Assembly: GCF_008520305.1 (NCBI RefSeq)
Contig: NZ_ML703278.1
Span: 61,799 to 125,798, forward strand
Length of the DNA: 64,000 nucleotides
Reading direction: 5' to 3'
From: Mesorhizobium sp. SARCC-RB16n
GTDB lineage: Bacteria; Pseudomonadota; Alphaproteobacteria; Rhizobiales; Rhizobiaceae
Shown one piece after another: positions 1-8,587 of this stretch. The position numbers and the translations under genes were made by a program. A model generated the notes under the pieces. That model was not told the origin of the DNA. It was given only the letters and a program-made list of their open reading frames with translations, and did not search any database. Numbering within the stretch: the stretch's first letter is position 1; each line of letters starts with the position of its first letter.

Positions 1-567
1 CGCCATAGCAGCTGCACCAGCTGCTACGCCGTGCCACGCGTGATATGAGGCAAACCGACGATAAGCCTCGGGAGTTGCCCTTGTCGCATCATGAAGTCGT
101 ACCCCGGCTTCATATCCTGCCACAAGCCCGGTGAGGAATTGCCTTGAGGATTCCGTTCGGTGCTCTGCCATAGCTAAGGCTGCCGGAATAACCGTCGCGC
201 TCGGGTGACCCGAGAGTGTGTCCTCATAGTCCAGAATATCGGAGAGCCAAGCATTGACCTTAGCCGCTTGCGAAGGCGCAAGCCTCAATGCAGTTCCAAG
301 AACGCTGCAACCTTGGGGGCCGCTTCCAGTTTCGTACGCCGCGATCACTTGCCGTCCAAGATCCGTCTGCGTGCCAGCAATGATGCAGCCGATAGTATCA
401 AGCGCTACGAGCTTCGCTAGACGAATGACTTCACCGGGTAGGTCATCAAAGCTGAGTTGGCACAGGAAACGCGCCATCTGAGCCGCATGTTCATGAACCT
501 CTGCTCGAGGAAACAAAGTATGCTCAAACCTGGAGGTTCGGTCTTCGAGATTTTCGTTCGTGGGCAT
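1..567 (-). CDS. MmgE/PrpD family protein, N-terminal part (gene runs off the window)
   Basis: The reverse strand is open from an ATG at 567 to the window edge (189 codons). The product aligns along its length with the complete MmgE/PrpD protein at 10340-11794, sharing stretches such as LSDILDYEDT, SGHPSATVIPAALAMAEH and FASYHAWHGVAAGAAAMA. MmgE/PrpD proteins include 2-methylcitrate dehydratase and many uncharacterised lyase- or isomerase-like enzymes, so the reaction is not known. The start is fixed by matching the paralogue's N-terminus and by the promoter/operator at 604-627, only 37 bp upstream. It is divergent from the GntR gene at 1343 with IS debris between. The C-terminal 60% is outside the window, so whether the gene is intact cannot be judged. 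Confidence 0.85.
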   Translation of the reverse strand, partial: MPTNENLEDRTSRFEHTLFPRAEVHEHAAQMARFLCQLSFDDLPGEVIRLAKLVALDTIGCIIAGTQTDLGRQVIAAYETGSGPQGCSVLGTALRLAPSQAAKVNAWLSDILDYEDTLSGHPSATVIPAALAMAEHRTESSRQFLTGLVAGYEAGVRLHDATRATPEAYRRFASYHAWHGVAAGAAAMA

Positions 568-603
568 GGCGCGAGCACCTCATTTTTTGGGATTCGATAT
601 TGA

Positions 604-627
604 TATACCTCATATACATGGTGTCAA
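604..627 (-). promoter_or_regulatory. Promoter with GntR-type operator (site E) for the MmgE/PrpD gene
   Basis: On the minus strand TTGACA (627-622) is followed after 4 bp by the 14-mer GTATATGAGGTATA (617-604), which covers the spacer and -10 area. The 14-mer differs at only two central bases from the elements at 2824-2837 and 22563-22576. It lies 37 bp upstream of the MmgE/PrpD start. Assignment to the GntR/HutC regulators of the island is inference. Confidence 0.6.
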
Positions 628-709
628 TCTCTGGAGGAAGAGGCGAGTCAATCTGGCATTGGAGTTCCGAAAAATCCCATGCACCGATCTCGCCACAGCG
701 CCACAGCGT

Positions 710-868
710 TTGGCGGGAACGCGGACCAACGAGAACCCCAATCGGGTGCTGCGCCAGTACTTTTCGAAGGGTGCGAACCTGAGCGCTGAGGCGATCGCAG
801 CCGTTGCTGCAACCCTCACAACGCGGCTGAGAAAAACTCGCTGGAAGACCCCGGCCGAGGCGACATGG
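710..868 (+). pseudogene. IS30-family transposase remnant (C-terminal end)
   Basis: Translation in the frame of position 560 gives GTRTNENPNRVLRQYF followed by SKGANLS and later TRLRKTRWKTPAEA. This is the conserved C-terminal block of IS30-family transposases (GT(R)ENxNGLLRQYFPKGT...RPRKTLGWxTPAE). The catalytic DDE part is absent upstream and the frame continues into unrelated sequence, so this is a short decayed fragment. Confidence 0.6.
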
Positions 869-877
869 CCGAGTGAA

Positions 878-1095
878 ACTATCCGTTACGACGACCGTTC
901 CACCCAATATGCCTCCGAACTTTGGCATCCTCACGTTACCAGGCAGGCATGGGCCGCGTCGGCGATTATGATAGTGCAAAGGCGCGCAGGACCAGCTGCT
1001 GGCTCTCGCCCCCAACCGATGACGCCCCTCAGCGCATCAGCGCTTTCGGCGATATAGTGTACAATACGCAGCGCCTGCATTACGCGCTCGGCTCA
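878..1095 (+). pseudogene. IS3-family OrfB remnant (frameshifted)
   Basis: In one frame the sequence reads DDRSTQYASELW, matching the DRGSQYAS motif of IS3-family DDE transposases. In the next frame it reads GDYDSAKA (compare GNxYDNAKAES) and then VYNTQRLHYALG (compare VYNxxRLHSALG). The motifs come in the correct order but in different frames, so the gene is dead. It directly follows the IS30 fragment, showing nested IS decay between the MmgE/PrpD and GntR genes. Confidence 0.6.
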
Positions 1096-1218
1096 TCCCG
1101 GAGGAACACTAACAGAAGGCACGACAAAGGCAGCATAAGGCTGCTCATGAGAAGTGTGCGCCATTTAGCGGAGTCGGTGTACCATCGATTCAAATCTCAG
1201 CCTAACCACCCATCCGGG

Positions 1219-1247
1219 TTGACGCCGTTGAAATTTCATACAAGGTA
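1219..1247 (+). promoter_or_regulatory. Candidate promoter of the first GntR gene
   Basis: TTGACG at 1219-1224 is followed after 17 bp by AAGGTA at 1242-1247, about 95 bp upstream of the GntR start. The second GntR gene has the same layout (TTGACG, 17 bp, TAGGTA at 15645-15617 on the minus strand). The half site (C)ATAC..GGTA resembles the island operator only weakly, so autoregulation is speculative. Confidence 0.3.
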
Positions 1248-1342
1248 GGCCAGTTATGTCAACTTCGTGTTGATCGGTGCCTCGTGGGAAGGATCCCGCA
1301 GAGCCGCTGGAAAGTTGTTGTATTGATCGAGCGGGGATGATT

Positions 1343-2083
1343 ATGGCCACCTCAATGTTTCGGGCGTCCGCATCTCTACACGAGTCAGTACGCGAGGAGA
1401 TCCAACGGCGCATCACCAACGGAGCCTATCAGCCCGACGCCCTTATCCCCTCCACCGTCGTGCTCGCAGCAGAATTCGGTGTTAGTCCTATCACCATAAA
1501 GCGTTCCTTGCGCGATCTGCAGGCCGCAGGAGCTTTGGTTTCAATCGCCGGAAAAGGCACCTATGTAAAGAAGCGGACGCGCGTCCTGCGCACGCTTGAT
1601 ATGTCCAAGCTTTCGTTCGAGGCCGCGACGATCCAACTTCTATCCATCACGCGTGAGAAAATTTCAGACCCCACTATGAGAGCCTTCGATCCGCCTCTGG
1701 AGGCAATGCTCTGTGTCCGCAAGACTATTAATCTAGAGGGCGCGCCGTTTATGTACGACGCCACTTACGTCTCATCACATGTAGGCGAGGAAATCATCGA
1801 GGAGTTCGGGGAACGATTCGTTGTTCAGGCGCTGGAGCGTCACAACATCAATGTCGTCAATACGGACCTCATCATCGATGCAGCCCCAGCTGTCGGCAAG
1901 GTCGAGGAGGTGTTCGGCATTCCAACAGGCTATCCGATGCTCCGCCGTTTCTACAAATTTACGACAACCAACCCCGCAGTTAGTTGCTATGGCGTTGTCC
2001 AAGCCCCCTTTGACCAATTTGCCTGTACTATAAGTATTCCTGGGAATCGTGCATCGGCAAGCCACAGGAAGATCAAGAAGTGA
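1343..2083 (+). CDS. GntR family transcriptional regulator, HutC/UTRA subfamily (copy 1)
   Basis: 246 aa. The N-terminal winged helix-turn-helix (about residues 8-75: ASLHESVREEIQRRI, then FGVSPITIKRSLRDLQ and the wing GKGTYVKKR) is typical GntR. The rest fits an effector-binding UTRA domain, including DGAPFMYDATY-like and GYPMLRRFYKFTT segments. The protein is a close paralogue of the GntR at 14783-15568, and the start was chosen by aligning the two N-termini and by GAGCGGGG 6 bp upstream; an in-frame ATG at 1337 is the alternative. It faces the Pot-type transporter operon and probably represses promoters carrying the TATACC-N-GATATAC element. The inducer is unknown. Confidence 0.85.
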   Translation: MATSMFRASASLHESVREEIQRRITNGAYQPDALIPSTVVLAAEFGVSPITIKRSLRDLQAAGALVSIAGKGTYVKKRTRVLRTLDMSKLSFEAATIQLLSITREKISDPTMRAFDPPLEAMLCVRKTINLEGAPFMYDATYVSSHVGEEIIEEFGERFVVQALERHNINVVNTDLIIDAAPAVGKVEEVFGIPTGYPMLRRFYKFTTTNPAVSCYGVVQAPFDQFACTISIPGNRASASHRKIKK

Positions 2084-2239
2084 CCGCGACTTCACATTCC
2101 CCAGTGCTTCCCAAACCCTCGTCCTGGTCGCGTCTGCCGCCGAGAGGTGGTTTAAGAGCGCGGGTATGAGGGAGCGTCTGATAGCCGGCAGCGTCGATTA
2201 AGGTAGGCTGCCCGTCTCTTCCTTTTCCGCCTTGCTTCG

Positions 2240-2640
2240 TACAGCCGAAAGGGGCGCAGCGGTGTTAGCGAGTGGCAATCCGTACCCAATCGTTGAGCTT
2301 GGCAAACATGTTCTCTACCCTGTGGTAGAGCCCTGGGCGTTCTGTAGATTCGGCTTGTCGGCTTGAATCGCCCGAAACAGTTGCTGTCTTAGCTCCGATC
2401 CGCGATCAACCCTTCTAGCAGGATTCATCGCTTGCCAGTGCCATGGCGAACGACATAGCACGGCGATTACGATGAGATGGAGTCCGCCCCGATTGTGGCC
2501 GCGCAGCTTGGAGTTCAAGCCCACCTTTCGTGTGCCCGAGCCGACGGGGATCACCCCTTCTAAGAAGGTAGGCGGGAGTTCGGTGCGTCTTCAGGGGGGC
2601 GGGCATCCATCGATCCGCTCCAGCTTCAGACCTTTTACCC
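2240..2640 (-). pseudogene. IS5-family transposase remnant
   Basis: On the minus strand, fragments in several frames read RGDPRRLGHTKGGL, GLNSKLRGH, VDRGSE and VENMFAKLNDWVRIATR. They match in order the (T)KGGLxxKLHA, DRGYD and RVENMFxKLKDWRRIATRYDR motifs of IS5-type transposases. Frameshifts and loss of the start and the end make it non-functional. It lies between GntR copy 1 and the Pot-type operon. Confidence 0.6.
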
Positions 2641-2811
2641 TGCAGTACGGCGAAGATTCAGCGCGGAACCTGCTCAGTCGCATGAACCTGTTGCGGAGCG
2701 TCCCTGAACTTTCCTTCAGACCTGACTTCGGCCCAAGGCCTCAGTCAATTCACCGCTGCGCTTTGTGAGGAGCGCGAGCGTAATTCCCTAGAGCGCGCCC
2801 GCCGCCGCCAG

Positions 2812-2839
2812 TTGACAGTCCATGTATATCTGGTATAAG
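2812..2839 (+). promoter_or_regulatory. Promoter with GntR-type operator (site A) for the Pot-type ABC operon
   Basis: TTGACA (2812-2817), 16 bp, then TATAAG (2834-2839) make a strong sigma-70 type promoter. The 14-mer GTATATCTGGTATA (2824-2837) overlaps the spacer and -10. Its reverse complement is identical in all 14 positions to the element at 22563-22576. A repressor bound here would block RNA polymerase. It lies 130 bp upstream of the binding-protein gene. Confidence 0.7.
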
Positions 2840-2968
2840 ACAGGCAACTCTCAAGAGCGTCAGCTGGGGGCATGCTGGCAAAAGAGCAAATTGGCGCGGC
2901 AACTGGCTCGCGCCCAATGCTGAGCGAGTATCAACGATCTGCAGCCACATCAAAAAGGGGAAGCTACT

Positions 2969-4030
2969 ATGAAAAAATCTATCTCAGTCTCACGCCGCAC
3001 GGTGCTGTGGGGCCTAACCGGTGTACTGGCCGCGCCGGCAGTTATGCGGGCTACAAGCGCGATGGCAGATTCAGGGTCGCTGACGTTCACGGGATATGGT
3101 GGCTCCTACCAAGACGCCGTGGCAAAGGCCGTCATCACACCCTTCACGGAAGAAACCGGCATCAAGGTCAATGTCGTCCCTGCGCCAGACTTGGCCAGAG
3201 TGAAGGCTCAGCAGCTTGCAGGGAATGTTGAGTGGGACGTTTTCGACGGCGCAAGCTCGGAAGGCGCCACCGGTTCGAAAGACGGCTTGTGGGAGCAGTT
3301 GGATCTTTCTAGCTTCGATGTCGCCGACTTGGCAGTCGCTCCGACGAACGAGGTCGTGCCTTGGGGTATATACGCCGGTGGTGTCGCATGGGATCCAACG
3401 AAGTTTGACGCAGGTAAGCATCCGTCTACCTTTGCCGACCTGTTCGACGTCGCGAAATACCCCGGACGCCGCACTCTTTTCCTCAATGGTCCCGTCATGA
3501 CGCTGGAGGCCGCGCTACTTGCGGATGGAGTATCGCCAAAGGATGTTTATCCTCTAGACTTGGATCGTGCCTTCAAGGCGCTTGATCGCGTCAAGGCGAG
3601 TATTCCCTCGTGGCCCGCTACAAGCACCCAGACGATCTCCCTCGCACAGAAAGGTGAAGTCGACTTTTGCTGCACCTTTGCCAGCCGCGTTAAGGCCACG
3701 AACCAACCAGGCGGGGGCGCACCTTTGGCCTTCTCCTTTGAGCAGAACCTCTTGGATTCGGAAATTCTGACGGTGATCAAGGGGGGCCCTAACAAGGCGA
3801 ATGCGATCAAGTTTGTCGCTTACTGTCTGCGGCCTGAGGTCCAGGCGCGGCTTAACAATCAGCTGGGAGGCGTTCCTGTCTCCAAAAAAGCACGACCGAT
3901 GTTGTCCGAAGAAGTGCGGAAGTGGCAGCCGGATTACGAAAACCCCCGCAACCTCTTCATTGATCCATCCTACTGGCAGGCCAACAATGCTGCGGTGAGT
4001 GCGCGGTTCAAGGAATGGACGGTGGGCTGA
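2969..4030 (+). CDS. ABC transporter substrate-binding protein, spermidine/putrescine (PotD) type
   Basis: 353 aa periplasmic binding protein. The N-terminus SRRTVLWGLTGVLAAPA is a twin-arginine (Tat) type signal, followed by a mature PotD-like fold that opens with LTFTGYGGSYQDA and contains VPWGIYAGGVAWDP. AAGGGGAAG sits just upstream of the ATG. It is the first gene of a four-gene operon with two permeases and an ATPase, expressed from the operator-bearing promoter at 2812. A stable stem-loop follows the stop codon. In this family ligands range from polyamines to opines and other small amines or acids. The ligand cannot be read from the sequence, but the neighbouring peptidase and amidase genes suggest an N-containing compound. 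Confidence 0.88.
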   Translation: MKKSISVSRRTVLWGLTGVLAAPAVMRATSAMADSGSLTFTGYGGSYQDAVAKAVITPFTEETGIKVNVVPAPDLARVKAQQLAGNVEWDVFDGASSEGATGSKDGLWEQLDLSSFDVADLAVAPTNEVVPWGIYAGGVAWDPTKFDAGKHPSTFADLFDVAKYPGRRTLFLNGPVMTLEAALLADGVSPKDVYPLDLDRAFKALDRVKASIPSWPATSTQTISLAQKGEVDFCCTFASRVKATNQPGGGAPLAFSFEQNLLDSEILTVIKGGPNKANAIKFVAYCLRPEVQARLNNQLGGVPVSKKARPMLSEEVRKWQPDYENPRNLFIDPSYWQANNAAVSARFKEWTVG

Positions 4031-4039
4031 TTCCATCAT

Positions 4040-4073
4040 TGTGTAGGACGGGCTAATGGGCCCGTCCTACACA
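4040..4073 (+). promoter_or_regulatory. Intercistronic stem-loop (14-bp perfect stem)
   Basis: TGTGTAGGACGGGC (4040-4053) pairs perfectly with GCCCGTCCTACACA (4060-4073) around a 6-nt loop. It lies 10 nt after the binding-protein stop and 25 nt before the permease start. There is no U-tract, so it probably acts as an mRNA-stabilising or attenuating hairpin that keeps binding-protein levels above permease levels, as in many ABC operons. Confidence 0.7.
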
Positions 4074-4098
4074 AGTCGACACCTCTCGAAGGACGGTC

Positions 4099-4926
4099 AT
4101 GAACATGACTAGCAGCATTCGGGCGACCGCCATTTTCATGTCGCCAGCGGCACTGATTGCCATTTTTATTGTGATGCCGCCTCTATTATATGTTGTCTAC
4201 ACCAGCGTCAATGGACTGGCTTTTTCTCTGGATTTATACGCCGACGTCGTGGCGAGTAAGCTGTTCAGACAGACACTGATAACGACGTTCGTCATTTCCG
4301 GTATATCCTGTTTCGTAAGCTTAGTCTTGGGGTTCGTGGTAGCGCTCCATCTCGCTAGTCAGCCGGCGCGGCGACGGGCGATTCTGCTCGGCCTCGTCCT
4401 CCTTCCTCTTTGGACGAGTATCCTGGTGAAATGCTTCGCGTTTATGGTTCTTCTTGGACGCGAAGGGGTTATCAACAGCATTCTTAGTTGGGCGTTCGAT
4501 GCACACATTCAACTGCCGATGATCCTCAATCGTATTGGCACTTTAATTGGAATGATTAACTGGCAAGTTCCGCTCGTCGTTTTACCAATCCTTGCCAGCC
4601 TCCTTGCAATCGATGAGGCAGTTTACCGGGCGGCTAGCATTATGGGAGCCAAGCCAGCCCGTATATTTTGGACTGTCACCGTTCGTTTGAGCTTGCCGGG
4701 CGTCTTAGCTGGCCTTTTGAGTATCTTCGTGATGTCTTTGGGCTCATTCATGGTTCCGGCCTTGCTTGGAGGTCCGAAAGATCTGATGTTGTCGAACTTG
4801 GTTGATTACTATAGCCGGCAGGTACTTGATTGGCCCCGAGCTTCGACCATCAGTGTAATCCTTTTCGCTATATCTGTGAGTTTTGCCGCCCCGTTGGCGC
4901 TCTGGCGCCGCAGCCGAAGGATATAG
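4099..4926 (+). CDS. ABC transporter permease, PotB type
   Basis: 275 aa, strongly hydrophobic with about six membrane segments. The cytoplasmic EAA-type loop EAVYRAASIMGAKPARIFWTV is a little modified and contacts the ATPase. The family is the binding-protein-dependent inner-membrane component of PotB/PotH type. AAGGA lies 6 bp before the ATG. It follows the hairpin and is 9 bp upstream of the second permease, so the two are co-translated. The partner subunits are the permease at 4936, the ATPase at 5791 and the binding protein at 2969. Confidence 0.87.
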   Translation: MNMTSSIRATAIFMSPAALIAIFIVMPPLLYVVYTSVNGLAFSLDLYADVVASKLFRQTLITTFVISGISCFVSLVLGFVVALHLASQPARRRAILLGLVLLPLWTSILVKCFAFMVLLGREGVINSILSWAFDAHIQLPMILNRIGTLIGMINWQVPLVVLPILASLLAIDEAVYRAASIMGAKPARIFWTVTVRLSLPGVLAGLLSIFVMSLGSFMVPALLGGPKDLMLSNLVDYYSRQVLDWPRASTISVILFAISVSFAAPLALWRRSRRI

Positions 4927-4935
4927 GAATCGCAA

Positions 4936-5748
4936 ATGACCGACATTATAGATGATCCACTCCAGCGCCGTTATCGCGCAGTCGGCACAGCACTGGCCGT
5001 GAGCGTTTACGTCTTTCTTTTATCTCCATTGGTAATTACAATTCCAATGGCGTTTGGCACCGCAAATACTCTTACCTTTCCGCCAACCGAATTCTCTCTC
5101 GACCTTTTCAGGACATTTTTCAACTCACCTGGCTGGGTGAACCCGCTTCTCAATAGCATTAAAATTGCGTTAGCAACTACGTCCCTGTCGCTTTTTGCCG
5201 GAACGCTTGCCGCGTACTGGCTAGTCCGCCGAGAGTTCCTTGGCCGAGCGCTGATTACTGGCGTTATCATGAGTCCGCTTATCGTGCCGTCAGTGATTTC
5301 CGGGCTAGGTCTATACCTGTATTTTTCCTACTTCAGGATTAACTCGTCGACACTCTCAATAGTGCTCGGTCACATTATGGTGGTTCTTCCGTTCGTGGTC
5401 GTCATGATTATGGCCGGAATGAACAAGTTGGATAGAAATCTTGAATTCGGCGCGGAATTGATGGGAGCGGGGACGATCCGAATGTTCGTAACAGTGGTTC
5501 TTCCCCAACTCGTTCCGTCACTCGTCAGCGCTGCTCTTTTCGCCTTTCTGTCGTCGTTCGATGAGTTCATTCTTTCCTGGTTCCTGAGCGGACCCGATAC
5601 GATCACTCTGCCTGTTAGAATGTACAACGCTCTCAACTGGGAAGTGTCTCCAGTAATTGCCGCCGTTTCGACGTTAATGATGGCGCTTTCCTTGGTGGTC
5701 TGCGTCGCCGCGATCAGCTTGCGAAAAGCCACACCAGCAGACGGCTGA
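4936..5748 (+). CDS. ABC transporter permease, PotC type
   Basis: 270 aa inner-membrane protein with about six hydrophobic segments. The EAA-like loop reads EFGAELMGAGTIRMFVTVVLPQ and is followed by a segment with SSFDEFILSWFLSG, typical of the PotC/PotI permease type. AGGA precedes the ATG. It is the second membrane subunit of the Pot-type importer and pairs with the upstream permease as a heterodimer. The operon order binding protein, permease, permease, ATPase is common for opine and polyamine transporters of rhizobia. Confidence 0.87.
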   Translation: MTDIIDDPLQRRYRAVGTALAVSVYVFLLSPLVITIPMAFGTANTLTFPPTEFSLDLFRTFFNSPGWVNPLLNSIKIALATTSLSLFAGTLAAYWLVRREFLGRALITGVIMSPLIVPSVISGLGLYLYFSYFRINSSTLSIVLGHIMVVLPFVVVMIMAGMNKLDRNLEFGAELMGAGTIRMFVTVVLPQLVPSLVSAALFAFLSSFDEFILSWFLSGPDTITLPVRMYNALNWEVSPVIAAVSTLMMALSLVVCVAAISLRKATPADG

Positions 5749-5790
5749 TCATTCAGACCCATCGGGGAACAGAAGTAGAGGATTTAAAAC

Positions 5791-7014
5791 ATGATGCCGT
5801 TACCAAGAGAAGAGCGAACTCAGCAAGTCGCCCGAGATGACAGCAGGCCCAACGGACTAGGGGAAGACGTAGTGTCGGCTGCAAGGTCGAATCGTCGGGA
5901 TGGATCTGCAGGCCTGGTAGCAAAAAACCGGTCGGAGAACGACCCTAAATATGCAATAGAGCTCAAAGACATATCGAAATACTTCGGTTCATTAGCTGCG
6001 CTCCATCCCACCAAGCTGGCGGTGAACAGGGGGGAGTTCCTAACCTTGTTAGGTCCTTCTGGATCAGGGAAGAGCACGCTCCTTAACCTGATCGCAGGCG
6101 GAAGTGGGCCGTCGACTGGAAGCATTTTCCTGGACGGGCGGGACATCACACGCATGCCACCGCGAGAAAGGGGGATCGGGATGGTTTTCCAGAATTATGC
6201 TCTGATGCCGCACATGACGGTTTTCGAGAACGTGGCTTATCCCTTGCGTGCGCGTCATTTTGACAGGAGCGCCATCCGGGCGAAGGTGACTGAGGCCCTA
6301 GACCGTGTCGGACTGCGCGGTCTTGAGGATCGCAAGCCGCGCCAACTATCGGGGGGGCAACAGCAACGCGTTGGGATTGCGCGCTGCATCGTCTATGCGC
6401 CGGCAATAATCATGATGGACGAGCCGTTAGGTGCGCTCGACAAGAACCTCCGAGAGCAAATGCAAGGGGAGATCAAGCGTCTTCACAAGGACCTCGGAAC
6501 GACGTTCATTTATGTAACGCATGATCAAGAAGAAGCTCTAAACATGTCTGACCGCATCTGCCTAATGAGTTTGGGTGCGATCGCGCAACTAGGTACACCT
6601 GACGACCTGTATTTCCGGCCACGGAGTCGCTTCGTTGCGGAGTTTATTGGCGAATCGAACATAATCACTGGGCGAGTCGAAGGTAATGGACGGATGCTGG
6701 TTTCCGGCAACGAGACGTTTTTGGTGCCGCACGAAAAGCGATCTACTGGATCAGAACTGACAGTAATGGTTCGCCCCGAACGAGTTCGGATTTGCGGCAG
6801 TGCCGAGTCAGTCACGACGGGAGAAAATGTGCTGGATGGTGAAGTCGTTGGGACTGCATTTGTCGGCGGGACCACGCGGGTTGCAATACAATGTGCGAAT
6901 GGTCTGCACATGACAGCTAAGATGATGTCGGATCGTCTCGCGACGAGGCCTGCGGCTGGGGACCAAGTGCGCGTGTGCTGGTCGTCAATCGACACTGTCA
7001 CGCTCGATAGTTGA
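5791..7014 (+). CDS. ABC transporter ATP-binding protein, PotA type, with long N-terminal extension
   Basis: 407 aa. About 55 polar residues precede the ABC domain, longer than usual for this family. Walker A is GPSGSGKST, the signature is [10 protein letters not shown], Walker B is IIMMDEP and the switch histidine is in YVTHDQEE. A C-terminal TOBE-like regulatory domain (MVRPERVRI onward) follows. It energises the importer formed by the two upstream permeases. An internal start after the extension is possible, but GAGG before the ATG at 5791 supports the long form. The downstream M20 peptidase is on the same strand with a 146-bp gap. Confidence 0.9.
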   Translation: MMPLPREERTQQVARDDSRPNGLGEDVVSAARSNRRDGSAGLVAKNRSENDPKYAIELKDISKYFGSLAALHPTKLAVNRGEFLTLLGPSGSGKSTLLNLIAGGSGPSTGSIFLDGRDITRMPPRERGIGMVFQNYALMPHMTVFENVAYPLRARHFDRSAIRAKVTEALDRVGLRGLEDRKPRQLSGGQQQRVGIARCIVYAPAIIMMDEPLGALDKNLREQMQGEIKRLHKDLGTTFIYVTHDQEEALNMSDRICLMSLGAIAQLGTPDDLYFRPRSRFVAEFIGESNIITGRVEGNGRMLVSGNETFLVPHEKRSTGSELTVMVRPERVRICGSAESVTTGENVLDGEVVGTAFVGGTTRVAIQCANGLHMTAKMMSDRLATRPAAGDQVRVCWSSIDTVTLDS

Positions 7015-7160
7015 TTGTTGTTCACTTGGGCACTTCTCCGGGTTAGGAACGGCAGGTTCTTCCGGCAAAGTCTCAGCTTTACACCAGCGAAAGAACTACC
7101 GCCCAGCAAGTCCGGCGCGCTGACTGCGATCGTTCACATTTGAAACTACGGGACATAGAA

Positions 7161-8306
7161 ATGAGTGAAATCACTGCGCTTATGGCGCCCTTCGACACCC
7201 AGGCGCTTCTGGATGAAGTTAAAAATTGGGTGGAAATCGAGACGCCAACCGGCGAAGACGCGAAGGTAAACTGCCTGCTCGACAAGATCGAGAGCGACGC
7301 GAAAGTGGCCACTGCGCGAACCAAGCGCTTTCCTGGCCGAAACCGCTATGGCGACAAGCTCATCGTGAGCTCTCCTTGGGGCGGAGAGGATCCCGGCATC
7401 CTCGTTGTGAGCCATGTTGACACCGTTCATCCGGTTGGGACGCTGACAACCACGCTTCCTTTCCGCATCGAAGGGGACAGCGCTTATGGGCCGGGTATCT
7501 ACGACATGAAGGGAGGTGCAGTAATAGCATTCCTTGCGCTCTTGCATCTAATTCGTAATGGCGAGGCCACCAAACTGCCGATTCGCCACCTGTTCGTTCC
7601 AGACGAAGAAAGCGGTAGCCCGACGTCGCGGGACTTGATTGAAGAGGAAGCACGCCGCGCACGGTATGTCTTGGTTACTGAGCCCGCACGCGACGGCGGG
7701 AAAATCGTGACTTCGCGCCGTGGTAAGACAGCAAGCTTTGAACTGAAGGTAACTGGCCGAGCCTCCCACGTACTTAAGCCAGCGGCCGGCCGCAGCGCGG
7801 TACGTGAACTCGCAAGGCATATCCTCGACATTGAAGAGATGAGTGACTACGAAAAGGGTCTCATCCTAAACGTTGGCATCATTGGCGGTGGAACAAGTTG
7901 CAGCATTATACCCGACTCTGCGTTCGCTAGTGTCGAAATGTTCGCATCTGACGTAGCGCTCGCGGACAAAGTAATCGAACGGATACGTTCGTTGAAATCC
8001 TATAGCACCGACGTGGCAGTTGAAGTCACAACACAGGTCGGAGGTCGGCCGGGATATGAGAAATCTCCTCAGATCGAAGCACTGTTTGAGCGTGCGCGTG
8101 CGTGCGCGGCGGAACTCGGGTTCGTGCTCGAAGGCGTAAATGGTGCAATTGGCTCAGACGCCAATTTCACAGCGCAGTTTGCGCCCACTCTCGACGGAAT
8201 GGGACCTGACGGCGATGGCGCACATTCTCATAACGAGCGGATTCTTATCCCGTCGCTCGTGCCACGAGCAATGCTATTGCTGCGTTTATTCCAAACTCTG
8301 GCTTAA
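7161..8306 (+). CDS. M20 family metallopeptidase (carboxypeptidase G2/ArgE/DapE type)
   Basis: 381 aa. Zinc-binding motifs of the M20 family are present in order: SHVDTVHPVG (His and catalytic Asp), GIYDMKGG (bridging Asp), PDEESGS (catalytic Glu-Glu pair), VTEPA (Asp/Glu ligand position) and a C-terminal GDGAHSHNE (His). A dimerisation domain sits in the middle. Members hydrolyse amide bonds of N-acyl amino acids or C-terminal glutamate. The start at 7161 is preceded by GGGA; a TTG 21 bp upstream is less likely. Its place after the Pot-type transporter suggests cytoplasmic hydrolysis of the imported compound. Confidence 0.85.
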   Translation: MSEITALMAPFDTQALLDEVKNWVEIETPTGEDAKVNCLLDKIESDAKVATARTKRFPGRNRYGDKLIVSSPWGGEDPGILVVSHVDTVHPVGTLTTTLPFRIEGDSAYGPGIYDMKGGAVIAFLALLHLIRNGEATKLPIRHLFVPDEESGSPTSRDLIEEEARRARYVLVTEPARDGGKIVTSRRGKTASFELKVTGRASHVLKPAAGRSAVRELARHILDIEEMSDYEKGLILNVGIIGGGTSCSIIPDSAFASVEMFASDVALADKVIERIRSLKSYSTDVAVEVTTQVGGRPGYEKSPQIEALFERARACAAELGFVLEGVNGAIGSDANFTAQFAPTLDGMGPDGDGAHSHNERILIPSLVPRAMLLLRLFQTLA

Positions 8307-8558
8307 TTCCGAAAGCGCAGTGGATCCGGGGCCCGTTCGCCGCCGACGGTCGCGCCGCTGCGAGCGCCTTACTGCCGGCCCACCAGGCATAGGCGCTCGC
8401 CTCAATCTTCATCGACCATCGACCCCATGACCTTAAGCATAGGTCGCAGACTCCGACGGACGAACTCCTTCAATCACGCAAGGCGGTCCCTACCGGCTTC
8501 CGATTACCCACATCGTCGGCGGGCCTATTGCTCCGTATGAATCTGCCGTGATTCTGTC

Positions 8559-8586
8559 CGTGACGCCGAATCACGGAGGCGTCACG
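8559..8586 (+). promoter_or_regulatory. Hairpin covering the transposase ribosome binding site
   Basis: CGTGACGCC (8559-8567) pairs perfectly with GGCGTCACG (8578-8586). The Shine-Dalgarno-like GGAGGC overlaps the right arm just before the ATG at 8588. Transcripts entering from outside would fold and hide the site, while a promoter inside the loop would escape. Such fold-back control is known for IS10 and IS50. Confidence 0.6.
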
Positions 8587-8587
8587 G

